From positions 28,576,922-28,640,921 of the forward strand of contig JAFMSR010000008.1 in NCBI GenBank assembly GCA_022818135.1: a stretch of DNA of 64,000 nt. The letters run 5' to 3'. Of the stretch, positions 33,101-46,555 are shown piece by piece. The stretch comes from Saxidomus purpurata. Its lineage: Eukaryota; Mollusca; Bivalvia; Venerida; Veneridae. How positions within the stretch are numbered: the stretch's first letter is position 1; each line of letters starts with the position of its first letter. The translations under genes and the position numbers were made by a program. Below the pieces are notes generated by a model. That model was not told the origin of the DNA and made no database searches. It saw nothing but the letters and a program-made list of their open reading frames with translations.

Positions 33101-36100
33101 TATTATATCCTATTTTTATAAAAACACTTTGTTATTCAGTTTATAGGTCAGTCTTTATAATGAAACAAACTTGCAGCTTAGCAGAAATTTTGATCAAAAA
33201 ATTGGCCAAAATGGTTCTTAAAGAAAATTGTTCTTAACCAATGTCTTGTCTTGACAGAAATTTTTGTCAAAAATGATTGGCTGAAACAGTCCTCTAAATG
33301 AATCTACTGATTAATGTGAAGCTTTTGTTAAAAATGATTGGCCTAAAATTGTCCTAACAGGAGTATTCAAATGGCATAAATGCTGTAGTTTCTAAAACAA
33401 TGAAATTATCTTGCCATTTGACTATCATATATAATCTCAACCACTTGTTTTCTCTCTTCAAAGCACTAAGATACTGGAAAATTAATATACTGGACAGCCT
33501 ACTGGGTATATCTCAGTTTAAAACCTGTTACCAAGATATTAAATGTGTGCCTAACCTAGGAAGCCTGCTTGGCAAAGCCTACTTGACGACAGACTTACCA
33601 TAAAGCACATTCAGATGGAGTATTCAGGGGATGACAAAAACAAACAGCAAAAGCAAGGATCGAGATTACAGAGGCCTACAAATATCTCTACATTTTTAAA
33701 AAAAAATTACAGAAGATCAAAACATTTGTACACTGACTGACCTAAAAACCATCACATTATTTTTGTGCACACAGTTTATAAGATGCTAACCACTAGCTAT
33801 CTTTCTCTAAGGCACTTAACTTGTGCCTAACCCAAAAAGCTTGCTAGTTTCAGATTTTCTAAAATTTGTACAAAAAGGCACAAATGAAATATTAACATAT
33901 TCAAATTTTGTTGATAATCAAAGTTGAAGATGAATAATTTTCAATGATGAGAAACCAAAGGCCAATTAAGGCTCATGTACACAAAAGCCATTACTGGTTA
34001 CATAGTATGATTTTGTTGAAAATTATTGGAATAAACTTTCCTTAAAATGAATTATATTCCTTACAGGATCTATTTGTAAAAATGACTTGGCCTTATTATG
34101 AACTTTCTAAACTACATGAAGTCTTTGTCAAAAATAATAAGTCAGAACAGTCCCTTAAAATGAACCTTATACCCTATGAGAAGTTTTTGTCAAAAATAAG
34201 TTGCATGAACAATCCTTACAATGAAGTTATTGGGTATATCTCAGTTTAAAACCTGTTACCAAGATATTAAATGTGTGCCTAACCTAGGAAGCCTGCTTGG
34301 CAAAGCCAACTTGACGACAGACTTACCATAAAGCACATTCAGATGGAGTATTCAGGTGATGACAAAAAAACAGCAAAAGCAAGGATCGAGATTACAGAGG
34401 CCTACAAATATCTCTACATTTTTTTAAAAAAATTACAAAAGATCAGAACATTTGTACAAAAAAACCTTATACCCTATGAGAAGTTTTTGTCAAAAAATAA
34501 GTTGCATGAACAATCCTTACAATGAAGTTAAGGGGATGTAACGGCTTTACCATTTGTGTTGGCCATCTCAAAAATATGTAATAAACATTACGCAGGAAAC
34601 CCATTTAGTCACAAATTAGTGTTAAGGCCTAGTTACTGGCTACATTGTACAAATGAAATGCATGAAATTCTGAACTGATATTGAAGTAAAAGGAACTGTT
34701 CTAAGTATACTTACATAAAATGCCTACTTTTAAACATATTTTTAGACAGAATAAATTCTTCCAAGCACATATTATATCCTTTTTTTATGAAAACACTTTG
34801 TTATTCAGTTTATAGGTCAGTCTTTATAATGAAACAAACTTGCAGCTTAGCAGAAATTTTGGCAAAAATGATTGGCCAAAATGGTTCTTAAAGAAAATTG
34901 TTCTTAACCAATGTCTTGTCTTGACAGAAATTTTTGTCAAAAATGATTGGCCGAAACAGTCCTCTAAATGAATCTACTGGTTAATGTGAAGCTTTTGTTA
35001 AAAATGATTGGCCTAAAATTGCCCTAACAGGAGTATTCAAATGGCATAAATGCTGTAGTTTCTAAAACAATGAAATTATCTTGCCATTTGACTATTATAT
35101 ATAATCTCAACCACTTGCTTTCTCTCTTCAAAGCACTAAGATACTGGAAAATAAATATACTGGACAGGCTACTGGGTATATCTCAGTTTAAAACCTGTTA
35201 CCAAGATATTAAATGTGTGCCTAACCTAGGAAGCCTGCTTGGCAAAGCCAACTTGATGACAGACTTACCATAAAGCACATTCAGATGGAGTATTCAGGGG
35301 ATGACAAAAAAAAACAGCAAAAGCAAGGATCGAGATTACAGAGGCCTACAAATATCTCTACATTTTTTTAAAAAAATTACAAAAGATCAAAACATTTGTA
35401 CACTGACTGACCTAAAAACCATCACATTATTTTTGTGCACACAGTTCATAAGATGCTAACCACTAGCTATCTTTCTCCAAGGCACTTAACTTGTGCCTAA
35501 CCCAAAAAGCTTGCTAGTTTTAGATTTTCTAAAATTTGTACAATAAGCCACAAATGAAATATCAACATATTCAAATTTCGTTGATAATCAAAGTTGAAGA
35601 TGAATAATTTTCAATGATGAGAAACCAAAGGCCAATTAAGGCTCATGTACACAAAAGCCATTACTGGTTACATAGTATGATTTTGTTGAAAATTATTGGA
35701 ATAAACTTTCCTTAAAATGAATTATATTCCTTACAGGATCTTTTTGTAAAAATGACTTGGCCTTATTATGAACTTTCTAAACTACAAAAAGTCTTTGTCA
35801 AAAGCAATAAGTCAGAACACTCCCTTAAATAAAACCTTATACCTTAAGTTTTTGTCAAAAATAAGTTGCATGAACAATCCTTACAATGAAGTTAAGGGGA
35901 TGTAACGGCTTTACCATTTGTGTTGGCCATGTCAAAAATATGTAATAAACATTAAGCAGGAAACCCATTTAGTCACAAATTAGTGTTAAGGCCTAGTTAC
36001 TGACTACATTGTACAAATGAAATGCATAAAATTCTGAACTAATATTGAAGTAAATGGAACTGTTTTAAGTACACTTACATAAAATGCCTACATTTAAACA

Positions 36101-39100
36101 TATTTTTAGACAGAAATACTCCTTCAAAGCATATATTAGATCCTTTTTTATGAAAACACTTTGATATTCAGTTTATAGGTCAGTCTTAATAATGAAACAA
36201 ACTTGCAGCTTAGCAGAAATTTTGGTCAAAAATGATTGGCCAAAATGGTTCTTAAAGAAAATTGGTCTTAACCGATGTCTTGACAGAAATTTTTGTCAAA
36301 ACTGATTGGCCGAAACAGTCCTCTAAATGATCCTACTGGTTAATGTGAAGCTTTTGTTAAAAATGATTGGCCTAAAATTGTCCTAACAGGAGTATTCAAA
36401 TGGCATAAATGCTTTAGTTTCTGAAACAATGAAATTATCTTGCCATTTGACTATTATATATAATCTCAACCACTTGCTTTCTCTCTTCAAAGCACTAAGA
36501 TACTGGAAAATGAATATACTGGACAGCCTATTGGGTATATCTCAGTTTAAAACCTGTTACCAAGATATTAAATGTGTGCCTAACCTAGGAAGCCTGCTTG
36601 GCATAGCCCACTTGACAACAGACTTGCCATAAAGCACATTCAGATGGAGTATTCAGGGGATGACAAAAACAAACAACAAAAGCAAGGATCGAGATTACAG
36701 ACCTACAAATACTCTACATTTTTTTAAAAAATTTACAAAAGATCAAAACATTTGTACACTGACTGACCTTAAAACCATCACATTATTTTTGTGCACACAG
36801 TTTATAAGATGCTAACCACTAGCTATCTTTCTCTAAGGCACTTAACTTGTGCCTAACCCAAAAAGCTTGCTAGTTTCAGATTTTCTAAAATTTGTACAAA
36901 AACGCACAAATGAAATATTAACATATTCAAATTTTGTTGATAATCAAAGTTGAAGATGAATAATTTTCAATGATGAGAAACCAAAGGCCAATTAAGGCTC
37001 ATGTACACAAAAGCCATTACTGGTTACATAGTATGATTTTGTTGAAAATTATTGGAATAAACTGTCCTTAAAATGAATTATATTCCTTACAGGATCTTTT
37101 TGTAAAAATGACTTGGCCTTATTATGAACTTTCTAAACTACATGAAGTCTTGTCAAAAATAATAAGTCAGAACAGTCCCTTAAAATGAACCTTATACCCT
37201 ATGAGAAGTTTTTGTCAAAAATAAGTTGCATGAACAATCCTTACAATGAAGTTAAGGGGATGTAACGGCTTTACCATTTGTGTTGGCCATCTCAAAAATA
37301 TGTAATAAACATTACGCAGGAAACCCATTTAGTCACAAATTAGTGTTAAGGCCTAGTTACTGGCTACATTGTACAAATGAAATGCATGAAATTCTGAACT
37401 GATATTGAAGTAAAAGGAACTGTTCTAAGTATACTTACATAAAATGCCTACTTTTAAATATATTTTTAGACAGAATAAATTCTTCCAAGCACATATTATA
37501 TCCTTTTTTTATGAAAACACTTTGTTATTCAGTTTATAGGTCAGTCTTTATAATGAAACAAACTTGCAGCTTAGCAGAAATTTTGGCAAAAATGATTGGC
37601 CAAAATGGTTCTTAAAGAAAATTGTTCTTAACCAATGTCTTGTCTTGACAGAAATTTTTGTCAAAAATGATTGGCCGAAACAGTCCTCTAAATGATCCTA
37701 CTGGTTAATGTGAAGCTTTTGTTAAAAATGATTGGCCTAAAATTGCCCTAACAGGAGTATTCAAATGGCATAAATGCTGTAGTTTCTAAAACAATGAAAT
37801 TATCTTGCCATTTGACTATTATATATAATCTCAACCACTTGCTTTCTCTCTTCAAAGCACTAAGATACTGGAAAATAAATATACTGGACAGGCTACTGGG
37901 TATATCTCAGTTTAAAACCTGTTACCAAGATATTAAATGTGTGCCTAACCTAGGAAGCCTGCTTGGCAAAGCCAACTTGATGACAGACTTACCATAAAGC
38001 ACATTCAGATGGAGTATTCAGGGGATGACAAAAAAAACAGCAAAAGCAAGGATCGAGATTACAGAGGCCTACAAATATCTCTACATTTTTTTTAAAAAAA
38101 TTACAAAAGATCAAAACATTTGTACACTGACTGACCTAAAAACCATCACATTATTTTTGTGCACACAGTTCATAAGATGCTAACCACTAGCTATCTTTCT
38201 CTAAGGCACTTAACTTGTGCCTAACCCAAAAAGCTTGCTAGTTTTAGATTTTCTAAAATTTGTACAATAAGCCACAAATGAAATATCAACATATTCAAAT
38301 TTCGTTGATAATCAAAGTTGAAGATGAATAATTTTCAATGATGAGAAACCAAAGGCCAATTAAGGCTCATGTACACAAAAGCCATTACTGGTTACATAGT
38401 ATGATTTTGTTGAAAATTATTGGAATAAACTTTCCTTAAAATGAATTATATTCCTTACAGGATCTTTTTGTAAAAATGACTTGGCCTTATTATGAACTTT
38501 CTAAACTACAAAAAGTCTTTGTCAAAAGCAATAAGTCAGAACACTCCCTTAAATAAAACCTTATACCTTAAGTTTTTGTCAAAAATAAGTTGCATGAACA
38601 ATCCTTACAATGAAGTTAAGGGGATGTAACGGCTTTACCATTTGTGTTGGCCATCTCAAAAATATGTAATAAACATTAAGCAGGAAACTCATTTAGTCAC
38701 AAATTAGTGTTAAGGCCTAGTTACTGACTACATTGTACAAATGAAATGCATAAAATTCTGAACTAATATTGAAGTAAATGGAACTGTTTTAAGTACACTT
38801 ACATAAAATGCCTACATTTAAACATATTTTTAGACAGAAATACTCCTTCAAAGCATATATTAGATCCTTTTTTATGAAAACACTTTGATATTCAGTTTAT
38901 AGGTCAGTCTTAATAATGAAACAAACTTGCAGCTTAACAGAAATTTTGGTCAAAAATGATTGGCCAAAATGGTTCTTAAAGAAAATTGATCTTAACCGAT
39001 GTCTTGACAGAAATTTTTGTCAAAAATGATTGGCCGAAACAGTCCTCTAAATGATCCTACTGGTTAATGTGAAGCTTTTGTTAAAAATGATTGGCCTAAA

Positions 39101-39183
39101 ATTGTCCTAACAGGAGTATTCAAATGGCATAAATGCTTTAGTTTCTGAAACAATGAAATTATCTTGCCATTTGACTATTATAT
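30160..39183. repeat. Macrosatellite, about 1.36-kb monomers
   Basis: The motif CAATGAAATTATCTTGCCAT recurs with its ATG at 30665, 32029, 33400, 35070, 36429, 37794 and 39153, giving steps of 1364, 1371, 1670, 1359, 1365 and 1359. The long step holds an extra piece of about 300 bp (34229-34530). Each monomer is built from diverged 45-50-bp subunits of the type TTTTTGTCAAAAATGATTGG followed by C-GAACAGTCCTTAAAATGA. A 67-codon frame recurs in six units, but unit differences change amino acids freely, so it is not evidence of a gene. Confidence 0.92.
34229..34530. repeat. Partial duplication inside one macrosatellite unit
   Basis: A second copy of the stretch TGGGTATATCTCAGTTTAAA through to AGATCAGAACATTTGTAC is spliced between two copies of CTTATACCCTATGAGAAG, adding about 300 bp to this monomer. 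Consistent with unequal exchange or slippage at short homology. Confidence 0.75.
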
Positions 39184-40370
39184 CTGTACTGTAACTGACT
39201 TTTTGAAAATTTTACAGGAGACACAAAAAACTGATTTGTTTATATCCAATAAATCTTTTTCATACATACTGAAGTGTGAAGTTAGTAGTTGTCATGTACA
39301 TTTAAGTGCTTTAAAAGATTATATGCATTCATTTCAGTAAAAAAAGTTATTACATATTCTTTTACACTTACATGACTCTTTGCGCTAAGTTTATTACACG
39401 TAAAAAGTCATGTAAGTGCACTTACCAGAGTTTTTGCGCTAACTTTTTAACTGAAAGTTATATAACTTACAGTATATCATACACATAATAAAACTGTTGT
39501 GAAGATTGTTATACCATAACTGTGGATTAAAATTGTGTTCATTGTGGATTTACAAATCAGTTGATTCATTAGAAAATATAAATTGAACAAAAATAACCCA
39601 ATTTTTAATTTTGATTGATTTCGAACAGTTTCACACAAAATATTATACAATGGAGTAATTAAAGAGTTTTCTCTGTGAAATAAAAGAGTTGTGAATCACA
39701 TTTTGAAACTGTAAATTACTAGTTTTTCAATCTTTAACTCGGATTAAAGTAAAAAAGTATACTGAGCATAATTAATAAAGGAAACCATGCAATGATGAGG
39801 TTAAATGACGTCATTAGGTTCTATGTTTTCAGATAATCCCGCGATTTTCGATAATTTATAGAAACAAACTCAACAAATGTGTAGTGTTAAAACCATAAAT
39901 AAACAGAAAAATTGTTAGTATCGATGCAATTGTATAATGTTAGTTTCACTCCGGAAAACCAAAAAAAAAAATTTTAATTGTGGCTGCGCCACTTTGGAAA
40001 ATATCACTTTTGATATCCACTTGGTGAAATTATAACGTGATATTACACCAAAACCAACAATTATCCTCTATTTTATGTTCCAAAATTGAAATATATCTCA
40101 ATCTTCCACAGAATTAACCAATTTTTCTGTTTATTTCATCTTCAAAAGCTTTGATATTTTATTGAAAGGATATCTAAAACAGTGTGGTATAACGTCGGTA
40201 TTTTACGTCATAGTAATGACATCATTGACGTTTTAACCCTTTTGCTATTAATGTCAAAATTGTAAATTATAAAGTCGTGTGTGTCACTTAAGCGTTTAAA
40301 AAATAATAAGTTGACATAAAAAAATAAGCTTCGCTTCAAAAGGCGTGTCTTGTTTGTTTATTAGAGCTTA

Positions 40371-40646
40371 TTGTTGGTACCGGTTTACCATATGAACAAC
40401 GCCCAAAAACAAGGTTAGTTATTTTAGGTTTCGGAGGATAGTGAAAGATACAGAAACTGTCACAATTCCAGAGACAATCCTGGTTTTTATACATGCCAGG
40501 TGTATAGCACCAATACATGGGACCTCGGTTTTAAAGTCTCATCCGAAATTCTGTTAGTTATTTTAGCTGGTCAGCCCCGGGAATTTGAACCTGCAACCTC
40601 GAGATTTCAAGTTTCATGCTCTACCAATTGAGCTAACGGGGCTGAC
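40371..40646 (-). mobile_element. tRNA-derived SINE, copy 2 (same family as 2000)
   Basis: Same layout and orientation as 2000-2258: tRNA-like head at 40646 to about 40570 (TAGCTCAATTGG, GGTTCAAATTCC-like), core CCAGGTGTATAGCACCAATA, and tail ending TTGGTACCGG. Inserted in the 3.3-kb element. Confidence 0.8.
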
Positions 40647-40840
40647 TATGTGTCTTAGTAATTATGGTTTATAATGGACACAAGAAGAATATGTGTTTAG
40701 CTTTTGATCATATTTTTTATGATTCTATACACTTTGCAACAAATCATAAGATGCAATCAATCTTTGCTACAATTTTTAAGTCTGAAAATCAACTTCAGTA
40801 TAGATCTATAAGTAAGCACAGAATTAAAATTTACGAATAA

Positions 40841-40950
40841 GTTAGTGTTTATTAAGTCAAATTTTAACAATTAAGAAACCATAAGAGTGCGAGAGGTAGC
40901 AAGCGACTGGGGTTTCTTAATTGTTAAAATTTGACTTAATAAACTCTAAC
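40841..40950. repeat. Hairpin, 40-bp arms with one mismatch
   Basis: The arms 40841-40880 and 40911-40950 are reverse complements at 39 of 40 positions (core AAATTTTAACAATTAAGAAA), separated by a 30-base GC-richer loop containing GTGCGAGAGG. A young inverted-repeat insertion or MITE is likely. Confidence 0.85.
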
Positions 40951-42517
40951 TTACTTAGTGTTTAACCTAATTTGACCTTTTGCATAGCTTAAGCGACATG
41001 TATTGTGGGTGGAGCTAAATTGCTTTCTATTTAGATGGAACTCTTAATAATTAAGTGATTTCAGTAGTAAGTTTTAATAAAATAGAAAGACGTTTATTAA
41101 TTTGAAAATCTGAACGATTGAATTGGTGGGCAAATGGGCCCAAAATTTGCGGAAGATGTTGTATACTCGTTCCCATACACTTGCTAAAAGTAAATTTCAT
41201 TATTAACAGCAGAAATTTGCCCTTTATTTTTAAATACAATATTTTGAAAATGTTTAATACTGTATGTTTTATAAAAAATATAAGTTGTTTCATTTCTATA
41301 TATGACATATACTAATAGAAACCAACAATATTTAGCTGGTAATATGTCTCTGAATTCATTTATATATGGATTTAACGTATGGCAGTCAGATGATCTCCTA
41401 AAGAACAGCCCATGTTGTTTTTTTGTTTGTAGTTATTTCAGCCAACGTCAAAAATCCTGAAATTACCAAACATTTTCTTGCAAATAACCCTTAACCTTTG
41501 CAATTTAGCCTAACATGGACGGAACGGACGCACATCATGTCCTATGATTTTAATGAGCAGATAATTGACCAATAGTGGACATTATTGAAGACATTCAGTG
41601 GTTTGTAAATTTGTTTAATCTGTAATGCACCATTTTCCGTTTCTCAGTTAAAATGAAATGAAATAGGAATTGATCAATCATAAAATGCTTTCATAATTTT
41701 GATAATTTCATCCAATTAAACAAAAGGTCAGAAACAACACTAACATAATAATACTATTCCTTTTTTAGCTCTTTGCATATACATATACATGTATCTATGA
41801 TGGCCATATCTATTAGTACAGCTTTCATACATTATAAGTTGCAACTGCATGGAAAACTGTAAAATTTAGACAGTTGCGCTTAGATAACACATTGTCAAAC
41901 TATTGTCTCTAAATTGCTATTTAACTTCATTTCTAGATTATATTAGAATAGGCCTAAAATAGACACTTGGCACTCAATATAGTATACAACAATAGGCCAA
42001 AAAGGGCCCATGGCACAGAAACGGTTAAGCAGAGCTTAGTTGATTCTATAATCAACATCATTGTATGCCTTGTAAACAATAATTATCTTATCGTTATGAT
42101 GTCATCAGTAGCAAAAGAATTATTTTTAAAAAATAATGATAAAAGAATGAAGGGTCCACAAAAAAACAAAGAATAACAGGTTTTGGTTTTAAAATATTAT
42201 AAATAAATATTGATTATTGTTGATGTAAAAAGTATGGTAAGTGCAGTTACAATACTTTTTGCACCAAATAATTTATTGCAAAGTCAAAGCTCTTCAATGC
42301 AAAAACTCAAGTAAATGCACTTACAATACTTTTTGCGCCAACAAATTTTAAAGTTCAGTTACGTGTTTTCATTTTTTTGGCAAAAAAGGTATTTTTCATT
42401 AGAATACAGCTTCCAAACTTTAATGACTGATGAAAATTGATATTTGTAACCTAAAAATGCCAAAAAGTGATTTTCGCAAAAAAGGTCAGTTACATGACTT
42501 TTTGCTCCAAGGTGACG

Positions 42518-43430
42518 ATATATAATCTCAACCACTTGCTTTCTCTCTTCAAAGCATTAAGGTACTGAAAAATGAATATACTGGACAGCCTTTTGGGTAT
42601 ATCTCAGTTTAAAACCTGTTACCAAGATATTAAATGTGTGCCTAACCTAGGAAGCCTGCTTGGCATAGCCCACTTGACAACAGACTTGCCATAAAGCACA
42701 TTCAGATGGAGTATTCAGGGGATGACAAAAACAAACAACAAAAGCAAGGATCGAGATTACAGACCTACAAATACTCTACATTTTTTTTAAAAATTTACAA
42801 AAGATCAAAACATTTGTACACTGACTGACCTAAAATCCATCACATTATTTTTGTGCACACAGTTTATAAGATGCTAACCACTAGCTATCTTTCTCTAAGG
42901 CACTTAACTTGTGCCTAACCCAAAAAGCTTGCTAGTTTCAGATTTTCTAATATTTGTACAAAAAGGCACAAATTAAATTTTAACATATTCAAATTTTGTT
43001 GCTTAACAAAGTTGAAGATGAATAATTTTCAATGATGAGAAACCAAAGGCCAACTAAGGCTCATGTACACAAAAGACATTACTGTTTACCTAGTATGTTT
43101 TTGAGTGCAGGGTTTATTCCTTACAGGATCTTTTTGTAAAAACATGACTTGCACTTAATATGAATCTTTTAATCAACAAGAAGTTTTTATAAAAAAAATG
43201 GTCAGAACAGTCCCTATAATGAACCTTATGAAAAATTATTGTCAAAATGAGTCGACTGAACAATCCTTAAAATGACCCTACTACCCTATGAGAAATAAGA
43301 GGTTAAATCAGGTCTTAAATTAACGTCAACCTACCGTCTTATGGTAAAAAATGATAAGTCTGAACAGCAGTTCTAAGAAACTCAATAATTTAAATATAAA
43401 GACTGATATGGCACCATAAAACCTCAAGTT
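42518..43430. repeat. Macrosatellite continuation, diverging to the right
   Basis: Resumes in the middle of the monomer broken at 39183 and stays highly similar to about 43070. It then decays into 45-50-bp subunits (GAAGTTTTTATAAAAAAAATG, GAACAATCCTTAAAATGA) and fades out near 43430. Confidence 0.8.
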
Positions 43431-46400
43431 TATTACACTTCTACCTCTATTACCTAAACCACTTCCTTGCAAGGCATTGGTCACTAATTACTTGACTTTG
43501 ACTGAACTTGAAAGCCTGCTGGTTATACCGCAGCTTGAACAAGACTAACAGAAACAATAAAACAAAGCGTGCAAGTATAAGGTCAAGAGACGAAAGGGAT
43601 TTACATACAATTTTGCATTATGATACACATTAATGACATAAATTGGTGTTACCATGCTCTTAACCAGTAATATTATGTCTAAAATACATGGCTACCTTCT
43701 GTTCTGAGTAGAATTTTCACAATTTCTTTCTGCCTAAACAGTCCAAGTTACTAAAGTGCTGAATCAAGCCAGCAAGTACAGGCAGCAGTTCTTGCCAGAC
43801 CAACCCATGAGAACTAGGCTTAGGGCCCCAACAAACAATCGCCTGAAATGTTTTGTCCATGAACCCAAAAACACTGCCTTACTGGGACCACCATGAATGC
43901 AGACAGAGAGAGACTTAAATGTGTAGTTGAAGTTTTTTCAACAATAATAATAAGCAGACAGAGTAATGCATGAAATACTGGTATATAACCCTTTATCATA
44001 TTTTGAGCCCTAGGTATAACCTTTACCATCAAAGTGATCTTTAACACAACTTGATCTACAAATGAAACTGTTTCAGGTGTGCATTTTCTATGTGAAAATT
44101 GTAGTGCCTTTTTTAATAATATTACATTTTAGTTTTTATTTATTGCTAATATTTTAAAACCTTAATTTAAATCTAATTAATTAATACATTAATTAATTAA
44201 TTGATTGATTAATCAATTGATTAATTAATTAATTAATTTTTATTATTAATTATTCATTTATATTAGTTTTTATTTATTATCTTAAAACCTTAATTTAAAT
44301 TTAATTAATTAATAATTAATTAATTAATCAAATTTCTATATTTTTATTGTTTTTTATTCATTTATTTCATCTTTAGTTATTAAATCTTTTGATATTTATT
44401 TTTTTATTTTCACTATTTATTTATTCATTTATTTAATATATAGCACTACAATTGTCACATAAAAGACACACAACTGCAAACAGTTAATGTATGCAAACTA
44501 AAATGTAGATATAAATGTTTTACAACCATCTTCACAGACTTTAAAATCAAAATCAAAAAGGATATGTGCATGTGAGTAAAAGTACATGTGAATGAAAACC
44601 ACTTGTAAACTAAGACCAGTTTTCAAGTCTTCCATAACTGATCTAGGTTACCAGAGTTGACTGCCTATAACAATATGAACAAAAATCATGCTCTAAGGTT
44701 ACTCAATGTTATTTAATTTGCTTTTGTTTTCATTGTCAAATTAACTACAACTACACATTACCTGTATCATTCTACGTGTACATGTCCTCTGTGGCTGTAT
44801 TGATGTCAAGATGATCAAGCCTTTGATCAATGGAAAGAGCTCAGGCAGATAAACCTAGCATACTGGCACTCTGTACTTTGCCACCTCACAAGTAGTAAGT
44901 AATTACAAGAATGCCTGTTTAATTTCACCTGAAAATAGAAATAAAGAGTATATAAAAGCAGCCATGGGTGCCCCCGAATGATCCCTAAACCATGTGTTTC
45001 AGAAAGAACAGCACAATTCTTTTGTTCTTGCTGATCAAAAGTAACAAGCATCAATTCATTTGGCAATGCATAATCAGTCATTTGAGAGATGAACATAATA
45101 AACTAGAGCTATCACTGGAAGTGCTCAATACTCCCTGCTTATGCGCTGGTCACAAAACGAAAGATGTATCAGTGCAAAAGTACATGGAGTGACAAGTATG
45201 TTTTACTAAATATATTCAACACAGCTTGAATTCTGCCATGAATAAATAATAAGCAAATCTTGAAGAGTGCAATGAATGAATAATAAACACAGGTCAATCA
45301 AAAACTATACATAGTTTATGAATTTTATGAATACTAAATGTGACTTATAATGCACTACCTGCCCTTTTCCTTCTTTATCTTTATACTGACCCTTTCAATA
45401 TCTGCCAGATTATTTTTAGCCAAGATATCAGTGCATGAATGCTACCTTGTATTGCATTTATGAAAATATTGGGTAGATACTTTAAGGGCCTCATTTCTGT
45501 AAAATTCAAGATTCTAAATTTTCTATTAGAGAATACAAAATTGATTATTTGTGCCAAACAAAATCAAAATCTGACAAGCCTTTCTAGAAAATAGAAACTT
45601 TTAAAAAAGTTCATCACCCCATTGGAACTTCATCTTTTAGGGGTAATTCTTTTTCTGCATCTTACAGTAATAGATAACTCAGTTGTTTAAGTTAATAGAT
45701 TTAAATCAAACCTATAAATTTCTGAACAAAAATCTGAAGTTTCTATATGGAATATTTAAGAAAAGTGCTACTAACCCTTCAGGGCCTCATTTATAGAAAC
45801 AAATCCAAGGCAGGGTGTTGATATTAGAAAAAGTGAATATCAAATTATTTAAGCCAATTACAATTAGATTTGGATAACTGGTTGCAAAGAAATAGAATAA
45901 CAATGTTTTCATATGCCATACAGAAGAAAATATCAATTAAAGGGCAAGATGCTCAGCCAATCTTGTAGAAAGTAATGCATGTCCTGCAGCATTATGCTAC
46001 TATATACTTCTCTTAAGTTTCGAAATTCTATCCATTTGTTCCTTAGTTATGACACTGGATAGACCAGGGACATTCTCACGAAGTGATACTTATGTGGATA
46101 TACTATTGCTTTCTCCATTGTTCTTTTAGCCACATAAACAACTTTTTACAACATAAAAGACTGAATGAATAGAATTTACATTACGCTTTTCTTCCTAGCC
46201 ACATACATATGTATACTAAGTATTTTAGAAAGCAGGGTGCAACAAGAATTTGATCCCTTCATAGTTTAATTTTTTTAATGCATGCAACACTTTAACAAAG
46301 TTTAAAACAACATAGGTCCTAAGTTCAGTCAAGAGTTTTGTAACTTAACACTTTGATATCCCTTAAGACTTTATTGAAGTTTTAAGATAAATACCATAAC

Positions 46401-46474
46401 CATTTACAGAGTAACTAATGTCTGATTATGACATTAAGTTTCCTAAAACATTTATAAATAAAGTGCATATTAAC
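43431..46474. other. Non-coding stretch with AT-rich simple repeats
   Basis: 44155-44450 is dominated by TTAATTAA-type simple sequence with self-complementary runs. Apart from one candidate minus-strand exon (44827-44928) I see no gene. Confidence 0.5.
44827..44928 (-). CDS. Candidate terminal exon, unidentified
   Basis: On the minus strand an acceptor (TATTTCTATTTTCAG) precedes 34 codons in phase 0 ending in TGA: VKLNRHSCNYLLLVRW, then QSTECQYARFICLSSFH. The Cys-containing sequence is not recognised. It would join in phase to the exon at 46475-46555, but that link is only inferred. Confidence 0.25.
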   Translation of the reverse strand: MKLNRHSCNYLLLVRWQSTECQYARFICLSSFH

Positions 46475-46555
46475 CTTGGTCCTTTGGGTCCACATTTGGT
46501 GTTCAGCTCCAACAGGTAAATTAAGTCTTCTGACATCTTCTCTCACTCTGTATGT
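46475..46555 (-). CDS. Candidate internal exon, unidentified
   Basis: The minus-strand acceptor TTTCTTTATGCAG and donor AAG|GTTAAT enclose exactly 27 codons: TYRVREDVRRLNLPVGAEHQ then MWTQRTK. Composition is strongly protein-like and the other two frames have stops. The family is not recognised, and upstream exons were not found before 52.2 kb. Confidence 0.4.

Larger units (their letters stand above)
39184..42517. mobile_element. 3.3-kb insertion in the macrosatellite, transposon-like
   Basis: The array is broken at GACTATTATAT and resumes at ATATATAATCTC. The insert carries AGTTACATGACTTTTTGC-type motifs near both ends (39184-39450, 42238-42350 and 42484-42517, in both orientations). The right end read inward is CGTCACCTTGGAGCAAAAAG; the left end appears to lack this outermost part. 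The interior holds a SINE and a hairpin and has no recognisable transposase. Confidence 0.6.

Noticed and set aside
30665..37997. Recurrent 65-67-codon frame in six macrosatellite units as a conserved gene family
   Set aside because: The units are near-identical DNA throughout, and differences within the frame mostly change amino acids (K/I, S/R, Y/N/H, T/M), so the frame is carried by repeat homogeneity and not by selection.
39184..42517. ATAT as a genuine target-site duplication of the 3.3-kb insertion
   Set aside because: The flank is an AT dinucleotide run, so a 4-bp match is expected by chance, and the left terminus appears truncated.
44155..44450. Origin or matrix-attachment site in the TTAATTAA-rich stretch
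   Set aside because: Only simple-sequence composition supports it; nothing specific can be shown.
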